A stretch of DNA of 64,000 nt from Aestuariivivens marinum (GTDB taxonomy: Bacteria; Bacteroidota; Bacteroidia; Flavobacteriales; Flavobacteriaceae), in contig NZ_JAKMCR010000005.1 in the NCBI RefSeq assembly GCF_022662175.1, positions 95,829-159,828 on the forward strand, given 5' to 3'. Positions within the stretch are counted from its first letter, which is position 1, and each line of letters opens with the position of its first letter. The notes beneath the pieces are model-generated. The model saw only the letters and a list, made by a program, of their open reading frames with translations. It was not told where the DNA came from and searched no databases. Positions 54,519-61,796 of the stretch are shown one piece after another. A program made the position numbers and the translations under genes.

Positions 54519-55793
54519 ATGAAATCTATGGAAAACACTCCTCTAATCACTAATGACGCTATTGTTTTTGGTATTTTAATATTGTGCCTTGGCTTTGTAT
54601 TTTTCACAGAATCCAAAAACTCTGGTTTTTGGCATAAGTTTTACAAAATAGTCCCTGGACTTTTAATGTGTTATCTACTACCAGCCATCTTCAGTTCTTT
54701 TGGGGTTATTTCGCCTGAAGAAACCAAAACGTATTTCGTCGCCAGTCGATATTTACTCCCCGCCTCTTTAGTTCTTCTAACCATTAGCGTTGATTTAAAA
54801 GCTGTTTTCAATTTGGGGTGGCGTGCATTGGTTATGTTCCTTACAGGTACAATGGGTATTATTATAGGTGGTCCATTAGCCATTTTGCTTATATCCACAT
54901 TTTCTCCAGACACTGTTGGAGGCGTGGGGTTTGATGCCGTTTGGCGTGGTTTGGCAACCTTGGCTGGAAGCTGGATAGGCGGCGGTGCCAACCAAGCAGC
55001 GATGCTAGAAATCTATCAGTTCAATCCCAATAAATATGGAGGTATGGTACTTGTTGATATTGTTGTTGCCAATATATGGATGGCATTTTTATTGATTGGT
55101 ATAGGTAAAAAGCATAAGATAGACAAATGGTTAGGAGCCAATAATACAGCTATTGACAAGCTTCAACAAAAAGTACAAGATTTTGCTGAAAGTGTAAAAC
55201 GCAACCCTACACTCACAGACTATATGGTTATTCTTACCTTTGCTTTTGTTACTGTTGGGATTGCTCATTGGGGAGCCGATTCGATTTCAACTTTCCTTAA
55301 TACAAATTTTGAAGCTGTTAGCAACCCAAAAAGCACATGGTCTTCATTTGGAAGTCAGTTTTTCTGGCTAATTTCTATAGCTACATTATTAGGTGTTCTG
55401 CTATCATTTACTAAAGCAAAAAATTACGAAGGTGCCGGTGCCAGTAAAATAGGTAGTGTTTTTATTTACATATTAGTGGCTACCATTGGAATGAAAATGG
55501 ATTTGAGCAAACTTTTTGAAAACCCAGGTTTGATTATGATTGGTTTAGTTTGGATGGCCATTCATGCTGGCCTGCTAATCTTAGTTGCTAAGCTTATTAA
55601 AGCACCTTACTTTTTCCTTGCAGTAGGTAGTCAGGCCAATGTTGGCGGTGCTGCTTCAGCTCCTGTTGTAGCAGCGGCATTTCATCCTTCTTTAGCAACA
55701 GTTGGTGCTTTATTGGCAGTTTTTGGTTATGTTGTGGGCACATATGGAGCAATGCTTTGTGCCGAATTGATGAGAATTGTTTCAGGAGGTTAA
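54519..55793 (+). CDS. DUF819 family membrane transporter-like protein
   Basis: A 424-residue integral membrane protein with about ten transmembrane segments: VFGILILCLGFVFFTESKN, TLAGSWIGGGANQAAM and QANVGGAASAPVVAAA. It is conserved as DUF819. The family is thought to be transport-related, but the substrate is unknown. It is followed after 48 bp by the DUF4369 gene on the same strand. Confidence 0.9.
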   Translation: MKSMENTPLITNDAIVFGILILCLGFVFFTESKNSGFWHKFYKIVPGLLMCYLLPAIFSSFGVISPEETKTYFVASRYLLPASLVLLTISVDLKAVFNLGWRALVMFLTGTMGIIIGGPLAILLISTFSPDTVGGVGFDAVWRGLATLAGSWIGGGANQAAMLEIYQFNPNKYGGMVLVDIVVANIWMAFLLIGIGKKHKIDKWLGANNTAIDKLQQKVQDFAESVKRNPTLTDYMVILTFAFVTVGIAHWGADSISTFLNTNFEAVSNPKSTWSSFGSQFFWLISIATLLGVLLSFTKAKNYEGAGASKIGSVFIYILVATIGMKMDLSKLFENPGLIMIGLVWMAIHAGLLILVAKLIKAPYFFLAVGSQANVGGAASAPVVAAAFHPSLATVGALLAVFGYVVGTYGAMLCAELMRIVSGG

Positions 55794-55841
55794 TTTTAAA
55801 TATTTTTTTAAGATATTTGCGCTTCAAATTTACAACTTATA

Positions 55842-56543
55842 ATGAGAAAAGTTTTATTGTTATGTACAGCTCTTCTAGCATTTTCGTGTGGTAATGAGCA
55901 ACCCGATTTAATTGTAAGAACATCGATTAAAGGTCTAAAAAAAGGAACCGTTTATTTAAAAAAGGTAAAAGACACTTCTTTAATTACTATTGACTCTGTA
56001 GTGATTAATGGAAACTCTATGTTTGAATTAAAGAGTGACTTGGAATCACCTGAAGTCTTCTATTTATATTTGGACAAAAATGATGGCAAAAATGATAGAA
56101 TTACCTTTTTTGCAGATAAAGGCGTTACCGAAATTAATACCACCCTAAAAAACTTTGTTTTTGATGCCAAGATAAAAGGCTCTGAGCAGCAGAAAGTTCT
56201 GGAAGACTACCAATTATTAATGTCCCGAATCACCCATAGAAATTTAGATTTGATCAAGGAAAGTTTTGACGCTCAAAAAAATGGCGATTCATCTGCATTT
56301 ATCGATTATGAAAAAAAACAGAATAATATTATAAAAAGTAAATATTTACAAACTGTAAATTTTGCCATTAATAATAGTGATAGTGAAGTAGCCCCTTATT
56401 TGGCGTTAACTGAAATTTATAATGCGAAAATTAATTTTTTGGACACTATAAACAAATCGCTTACACCAAAAGTAAAAGTTTCTAAATATGGAAAGGAATT
56501 GGATGCCTTTATTAAGGAAATAAAGGCAAAAGAAAACAAATAA
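55842..56543 (+). CDS. DUF4369 domain-containing lipoprotein
   Basis: A 233-residue lipoprotein; the lipobox ends LAFSC at Cys16. The DUF4369 domain covers about residues 22-115 (IKGLKKGTVYLKKVKDTSLI, FYLYLDKNDGKNDRITFFAD), and a helical tail follows. In Bacteroidota DUF4369 often precedes thioredoxin-like domains; here the thioredoxin part is absent. Function unknown. Confidence 0.85.
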   Translation: MRKVLLLCTALLAFSCGNEQPDLIVRTSIKGLKKGTVYLKKVKDTSLITIDSVVINGNSMFELKSDLESPEVFYLYLDKNDGKNDRITFFADKGVTEINTTLKNFVFDAKIKGSEQQKVLEDYQLLMSRITHRNLDLIKESFDAQKNGDSSAFIDYEKKQNNIIKSKYLQTVNFAINNSDSEVAPYLALTEIYNAKINFLDTINKSLTPKVKVSKYGKELDAFIKEIKAKENK

Positions 56544-56571
56544 ACAAACCCTTCTCCAAAAAGAAATTAGA

Positions 56572-56608
56572 AAAAAACCGAATATCTTTCGATATTCGGT
56601 TTTTTTTT
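56572..56608. terminator. Bidirectional terminator
   Basis: CCGAATATC and GATATTCGG form a perfect stem with a 4-nt loop, flanked by an A-run and a T-run. It ends the DUF4369 gene on the plus strand and the tRNA on the minus strand. Confidence 0.85.
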
Positions 56609-56609
56609 G

Positions 56610-56683
56610 AGCCTCCAGAGGGACTCGAACCCACGACCTGCTGATTACAAATCAGCTGCTCTAGCCAGCTGAGCTATGGAGGC
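56610..56683 (-). tRNA. tRNA-Thr (anticodon UGU)
   Basis: The minus strand starts GCCTCCATAGCTCAGCTGG and ends with the complementary TGGAGGC plus discriminator T. The acceptor stem is 7 bp. The anticodon loop is TTTGTAA between GCTGA and TCAGC, giving UGU. The T-loop GGTTCGAGTCC is intact. CCA is not encoded. Confidence 0.97.
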
Positions 56684-56739
56684 ATTAATGGCTGCAAATA
56701 TAATAGCAAAAATCATATTTGTAAAGGGCCATTAAAATT

Positions 56740-57009
56740 TTATCCTAACTTATTAATCTTTTCAATTAAAGCTCTTCCCCTAGTTTCCAGCTCTTGATTA
56801 ATTGCTTTAAAATGCGCTTTTGGATCCTCTACATTTTTAGCATTTACCTTTGCAATCAACTCATCAAAAGTTTCAATAGCTTCATCTATTATAGCATCAC
56901 TTTGTTTTGTGTCTTTATCGGTGTTTGCATATTCCCAGATGTAAACTGCTTCAATAATATCCCCTAAAACATAATTAATATCCTTTTTTAGGTTTCTAAC
57001 ATTTGCCAT
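56740..57009 (-). CDS. Small helical protein, function unknown
   Basis: An 89-residue, highly charged protein, MANVRNLKKDINYVLGDIIE onward, predicted fully helical. I start at the ATG at 57009; an upstream in-frame TTG at 57036 would add nine residues and looks less likely. No family motif is recognised with certainty. It stands between tRNA-Thr and queD. Confidence 0.72.
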   Translation of the reverse strand: MANVRNLKKDINYVLGDIIEAVYIWEYANTDKDTKQSDAIIDEAIETFDELIAKVNAKNVEDPKAHFKAINQELETRGRALIEKINKLG

Positions 57010-57163
57010 GTTTCTTTGTTTTAAATTATGCAACAAAATTAAACATAAACTTCAAATAGCACTACATTTTTGGAATCTATTTTAAAGTATTGAAAGTAAT
57101 AACTAGACGTTCTTAATCTAAAGACATCAGACCAAAATAAGTAAGGATTTAATAGTGAAAAGG

Positions 57164-57574
57164 CTAATTTCCAGAATAAGTAACAAAATTACGTGGAGTC
57201 TCATAAAGCGTAATCTCTAAATCTAAATGGGAATCGATCTGTGGTTTTATTTTGTTATAAATAACAACAGCAATGTTTTCGGCAGTTGGATTTAACTCTT
57301 TAAACTCCCCTAGTTCTTCATTTAAATTTTTATGGTCGAATTTTTCTTCAACTTCAGTTTCAATGATATGTTTTAAAACCTTCATATCCATAACAAATCC
57401 AGTCTCAGGATGAATCTCTCCAGTAACAGAAACAATCAATTCATAATTATGTCCATGATAGTTAGGATTAGCGCATTTACCAAAAACAGTTGCATTCCTA
57501 GCATCTGTCCAGTCGGCATTGTACAATCTATGTGCCGCATTAAAATGGGCTTTTCTGCTTACTTTAACTTTCAT
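57164..57574 (-). CDS. queD: 6-carboxytetrahydropterin synthase QueD
   Basis: A 136-residue enzyme of the PTPS/QueD family, which makes 6-carboxytetrahydropterin in the queuosine pathway. Zinc ligands are in AHFNAAHRLY and YHGHNYEL, the catalytic Cys is in FGKCANPNYHGH and the catalytic Glu in LYETPRNF. The start overlaps the idi stop by one base, so they are co-transcribed. Confidence 0.93.
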   Translation of the reverse strand: MKVKVSRKAHFNAAHRLYNADWTDARNATVFGKCANPNYHGHNYELIVSVTGEIHPETGFVMDMKVLKHIIETEVEEKFDHKNLNEELGEFKELNPTAENIAVVIYNKIKPQIDSHLDLEITLYETPRNFVTYSGN

Positions 57575-58098
57575 TACTGTTCTGGTTTTATATGCGGATA
57601 AAATTTATCGAAGATTACCTTAAACCATTCTGTATAAATTTCTGGATGTTTTTTTATATCTTTTCTTACGGCTTCCAAAGGCATCCACTTCCAATCAGCA
57701 ACTTCTTCTTTGTTAATTTTAGGATTTTTATCGTATTTTCCTAAAAGTATATGGTCATATTCATATTCGGTTAATCCATTGTCAAAAGGGGCTTTGTAAA
57801 TAAATGAAATCGATTCCTCAAGGTCTACCACAAATCCCATTTCTTCCTGCAAACGTCTTTTTCCAGCTTCTATATTGGTTTCACCATCCCGTTGATGACT
57901 ACAACAGGTATTGGTCCACAAGCCAGGTGAATGGTATTTACTTAATGCTCTTTGCTGTAACATCAATTCGTTGTTATTATTAAAAATAAATACGGAAAAG
58001 GCACGATGCAACAGAGCTTTTTCATGAGCTTCCATTTTTGGCATTAACCCTATTTGCTCATTTTTTTCATTTACCAGTATGACATTATCTTCTTTCAT
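57574..58098 (-). CDS. idi: Isopentenyl-diphosphate delta-isomerase, type 1
   Basis: A 174-residue Nudix-fold enzyme that interconverts IPP and DMAPP. The active-site Cys is in NTCCSHQRDGE, the Nudix-like block is GKRRLQEEMGF, and the second catalytic Glu is in EYEYDHILLGKYD. It overlaps queD by one base, an unusual pairing that shows only a shared transcript. Confidence 0.94.
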   Translation of the reverse strand: MKEDNVILVNEKNEQIGLMPKMEAHEKALLHRAFSVFIFNNNNELMLQQRALSKYHSPGLWTNTCCSHQRDGETNIEAGKRRLQEEMGFVVDLEESISFIYKAPFDNGLTEYEYDHILLGKYDKNPKINKEEVADWKWMPLEAVRKDIKKHPEIYTEWFKVIFDKFYPHIKPEQ

Positions 58099-58177
58099 GG
58101 AATAAAAATACCGCCTAATATTTAATTACACCAATTTCAATAGCTAAAAAAATCATAATAATTAAACTCTCTTAGTC

Positions 58178-60844
58178 TTACATCTTGGTAACTATAAATT
58201 CACTTCGTCTATTTAATTGATGTTCTGCTTCACTACATTCTACATCACCTATTCCATTTATTTTTAAAATCCATATTTCTTTATTATAAGTTCCTTCTAA
58301 CTTAGACTGACTTGCTATCTTAGCACTCTTGAAAGAATCGAACCTTTTTATATACACATAAGTAAAATTATTGGTAGGGTTAAAAAAGGAATCGGCAGCT
58401 AGGCCTTGTTGTTTTAGTATCTCAATAAACTTGATAGCATTTGTTTTAGATTTAAAAACATTTGCAATCAAATAATATCCACTTTTCACACCTTGGGTAT
58501 CCTGAAAATTATGATATGTGATTTTTTCCTTAGCATTTGATGCATCACTATTATCATCTTTATTTGATAAACCATTAGCTTGCAAATGGTCATATCTTAA
58601 ATCACCATTATCTACTTTTAAAATCCACATTTCATCTTGGTAATTACCATCTATTTTAGATTTATATGAAGCGACCGCTTCTTGCCAAGTATCGAAATAT
58701 TCAAGATATACATACTTCCAATTGTTATTTCGATTAGTGAAATATTCAGGGCTATATCCTTTTTCCTTAAGCGACTGCATAAACTTTTTGAAATAAAAAT
58801 TTCGGCTGTACACATTTCCTATTATATAGTAACCGCTTTTTGTTCCTGCAATTTCCCTAGTACCATAAAACTTAATGCTATCTGCTTCTATAACTTTGTT
58901 AAAATTGATATTATCTTCCTCTATTAATTTAACCAATGCTAAATCTTTAATAGATGTTTTTATATTTATATCTCCTCCACAATTACACTTATTAACTGGC
59001 TGACTCTCTCCATAACCTATTGCTTTTAGCCTGTTTGAAGCAATTCCATTTTCTATAAGATATTGCATTGTAGATTGAGCCCTTCGGTTCGATAAGGATT
59101 TATTGTATTTTACCGTTCCCCTACAATCTGTATGGCTTCTTATTTCAATTTCCATATTAGGATATTCCTTCAACACATTCAATAGCTTTTGTAGTTCTAC
59201 TTGAGCATCGTATCGAATATTATACTTATCGAAATCAAAATAAATTATTGGGATATCTAGTATTTGTGCAAGATCATCACCTTCACTAATTAGGTGTTCG
59301 TCTTTATCTAAAAATAATTCAATTAAAAGGCTATTGGTAGAAGAAGGAGTAGTAAAGCGTTTCTCAACCCCAACATAGCCTTTTTTATCAGCCCTAATTA
59401 AATATTCTTTATTACATTCTAATTCTAACACAAACCTGTATACATCCTCTAACTTCATGGTTAAAATTTCATTTCCTTTATTGTCAAAAAGTTTAATATT
59501 AGAATCTACAATAGCAATATTTTTACCTGATTCTTTAACAATCCCATCTAATATAGGCTTACATTCAGGTATAAGAAATGCATATATATCATCATCACCT
59601 TTCCCTCCATCTCTATTTGAAGACAAATACCCCTCGACAGATTCTTGATCTTCAGCGTAAGCAAAATCTTCAAAAGAACTGTTCATTGGTTTCCCTAAAT
59701 TATCTATAAAAATCTTATCTCCATTTTTATATTTGTCTTCAAAATTTCGGGCCACAAAAATATCTAAGCCCCCTAAACCTAAATGGCCATTTGATGCAAA
59801 AAACAAATCGCCTTTGGCATTTATAAAGGGAAAGGATTCTTCTCCTTCAGTATTTATAACATTACCTAAATTTTCTGGGACACCTAATCTTCCATCTGAA
59901 TTAATTTCAACCCTAAAAATATCTGACAGGCCTATAGTACCAGGCATATCAGAAGCAAAATACATAACTGTCCCCGCCTTATTAATTGATGGGTGGGCTA
60001 CACTATATTCATCAGAATTAAAATGCACGGATGTAATACCACCCCACTCGCCATTGGGGAGCATTGATGCTTTGAATATCTTTAATCGATTAACTCCTTC
60101 AGAATCCTCTTTATATGTTTTCTTATAATAATTGTTTCTGGTAAAAAACATGTATTTTGCGTCCGCTGTAAAAGCTGCCGAAGACTCATGAAATTTAGAA
60201 TTAACTTCTTTGCTATATTTCTTTTCTTCAAGATATTCACCTAAATCAATCTTATTTGCATAATACAAATCCAAAAAAGGTTGTTCATTCCAATTATACC
60301 GTTTTCCCTTTCCTCTTGTTGAAGCAAATACTAATTGATTTTTATATTGGGTTCCTCCAAAATCGGAGTACTCCGAATTAATGTTAATATTTATTAGGTC
60401 TATATCTTGGTCATCTTTTATAATATCTGATAAATATTCTACATTGTTTACAAAAGCTCTCCCTCTGCTATCTTCTGGTTTCTCCTTAAAAAACTTGGCC
60501 ATCCAGATATTTGCCTCCTCATATTCCTCTATACCCTTAAGGCTTTGAGCATATCTGAAATAATATTCAGGGTCAAGGGTCGGATCTTTCATTCTCATTA
60601 AATAACCATACCATTTGGCTGCTTCTTTTAGGTTATTATTAAAATAATATGAATTGGCTAGTTTTTTAAAAAGCTCTACAGATCTGTATCCTTTTTCAGC
60701 AACCTTTAATAACACCTCGGTTGTTTTTATATAAGCAAAATTATCATAATCCTTTTCCACACTCTTTATTATTTTTTCTTGTGAAAAAGAACCATTAGTA
60801 AAAAGAATTAAACTTACTATAAATATGTTTTTAAATAACTTCAT
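58178..60844 (-). CDS. OmpA-family T9SS-associated protein with PD40 blades and an inserted double SPOR-like module
   Basis: An 888-residue protein from the ATG at 60844; an ATG two codons upstream (60850) is possible. It has a signal peptide ending FSQ (about residue 22), TPR-like helices (about 25-140), PD40 beta-propeller blades (about 155-425), a CarboxypepD-like beta-sandwich (about 430-510) and an OmpA/MotB peptidoglycan-binding domain starting YFDFDKYNIRYD. The OmpA domain is interrupted: after ESQPVNKC about 250 residues with two SPOR-like repeats (SGYYIIGNVYS, SGYYLIANVFK) intervene before its final helix, CSEAEHQLNRRSEFIV. It follows the PorP/SprF gene with about 1-7 bp spacing. It probably anchors the adhesin export or attachment site to the cell wall. 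Confidence 0.9.
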   Translation of the reverse strand: MKLFKNIFIVSLILFTNGSFSQEKIIKSVEKDYDNFAYIKTTEVLLKVAEKGYRSVELFKKLANSYYFNNNLKEAAKWYGYLMRMKDPTLDPEYYFRYAQSLKGIEEYEEANIWMAKFFKEKPEDSRGRAFVNNVEYLSDIIKDDQDIDLINININSEYSDFGGTQYKNQLVFASTRGKGKRYNWNEQPFLDLYYANKIDLGEYLEEKKYSKEVNSKFHESSAAFTADAKYMFFTRNNYYKKTYKEDSEGVNRLKIFKASMLPNGEWGGITSVHFNSDEYSVAHPSINKAGTVMYFASDMPGTIGLSDIFRVEINSDGRLGVPENLGNVINTEGEESFPFINAKGDLFFASNGHLGLGGLDIFVARNFEDKYKNGDKIFIDNLGKPMNSSFEDFAYAEDQESVEGYLSSNRDGGKGDDDIYAFLIPECKPILDGIVKESGKNIAIVDSNIKLFDNKGNEILTMKLEDVYRFVLELECNKEYLIRADKKGYVGVEKRFTTPSSTNSLLIELFLDKDEHLISEGDDLAQILDIPIIYFDFDKYNIRYDAQVELQKLLNVLKEYPNMEIEIRSHTDCRGTVKYNKSLSNRRAQSTMQYLIENGIASNRLKAIGYGESQPVNKCNCGGDINIKTSIKDLALVKLIEEDNINFNKVIEADSIKFYGTREIAGTKSGYYIIGNVYSRNFYFKKFMQSLKEKGYSPEYFTNRNNNWKYVYLEYFDTWQEAVASYKSKIDGNYQDEMWILKVDNGDLRYDHLQANGLSNKDDNSDASNAKEKITYHNFQDTQGVKSGYYLIANVFKSKTNAIKFIEILKQQGLAADSFFNPTNNFTYVYIKRFDSFKSAKIASQSKLEGTYNKEIWILKINGIGDVECSEAEHQLNRRSEFIVTKM

Positions 60845-60851
60845 ATACATG

Positions 60852-61778
60852 CTAAAAGAATCTTGGTGATAAAAGTTTTCCCAATTTTGCTAATTCAAAT
60901 CTAAACATGATTTCATGTGTACCACTATTATAATTATTAAATCCAGTGGTGGTTAAATCATATGCATAACCCAAATATATATTTTTATTTATTTGGAATC
61001 CAGTTAATACACTAATAGAATCCTCCCATCTCCATGCCAATCCAAAAGTTAGCTTCTCATTGAACAACATATTGGCTGAAAAATCTACTATTAAAGGAGC
61101 ACCTGATACCGCTTTAACTAAAAAAGCGGGCTTAAATTTTGTTGTTTTAGATAAATCAAACACATAACCTCCGATGATGTAATAATGCATTCTTTCTGAA
61201 GCTACAGATTCTTGAAAATCATTATAATGCTTTGTAGTTATAATATTAGGAATAGACATCCCTAAATACCAGTTATTGGAATACAGGTAAAATCCTGAAC
61301 CTACAACAGCTGAAAATAAATTTAAATTTTCATTGAAAGCATTATCAGGGTCACGGTGTATGCCTTTACTCCAATCCAATTTTAATTGTTGAAAACCTGC
61401 TTTAAAACCAAAAGAAAAGTATGCTCCTCTATCATCAAAAGGAATGGTATACGAAAAATTAGTATTCACAGACATCTCGCTAGCTGGTCCAAGAGCATCA
61501 TTAACTACTACTAATCCCAGCCCTGACCTACCATTATTTATTGGGCTATGAATCCCTAATGATTGCGTTTCGGGAGCCCCATCAACCCCAACCCATTGTG
61601 TTCTATACAACCCAACAATGCTTAATGTCTCCCTTTGTCCGGCATAGGCTGGATTCACTACCATTGTGTTATACATATATTGCGTATACTGTGGCTCTTG
61701 CTGAGCCTGAGTATTATACAGAAACAAAACACCAAAGATTAATGTTATCCCTTTTATTTTATGTAACTTTTTAATCAT
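60852..61778 (-). CDS. PorP/SprF family type IX secretion system membrane protein
   Basis: A 308-residue outer-membrane beta-barrel with a signal peptide ending TQAQ (about residue 25). The PorP/SprF signature is YMYNTMVVNPAYAGQRE. SprF-like proteins are needed for secretion or surface attachment of T9SS substrates with a type B C-terminal domain, such as the adjacent protein. The gene lies 18 bp after that adhesin gene and just before the OmpA gene. Confidence 0.94.
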   Translation of the reverse strand: MIKKLHKIKGITLIFGVLFLYNTQAQQEPQYTQYMYNTMVVNPAYAGQRETLSIVGLYRTQWVGVDGAPETQSLGIHSPINNGRSGLGLVVVNDALGPASEMSVNTNFSYTIPFDDRGAYFSFGFKAGFQQLKLDWSKGIHRDPDNAFNENLNLFSAVVGSGFYLYSNNWYLGMSIPNIITTKHYNDFQESVASERMHYYIIGGYVFDLSKTTKFKPAFLVKAVSGAPLIVDFSANMLFNEKLTFGLAWRWEDSISVLTGFQINKNIYLGYAYDLTTTGFNNYNSGTHEIMFRFELAKLGKLLSPRFF

Positions 61779-61796
61779 TGCAACTTTCTGAATATT

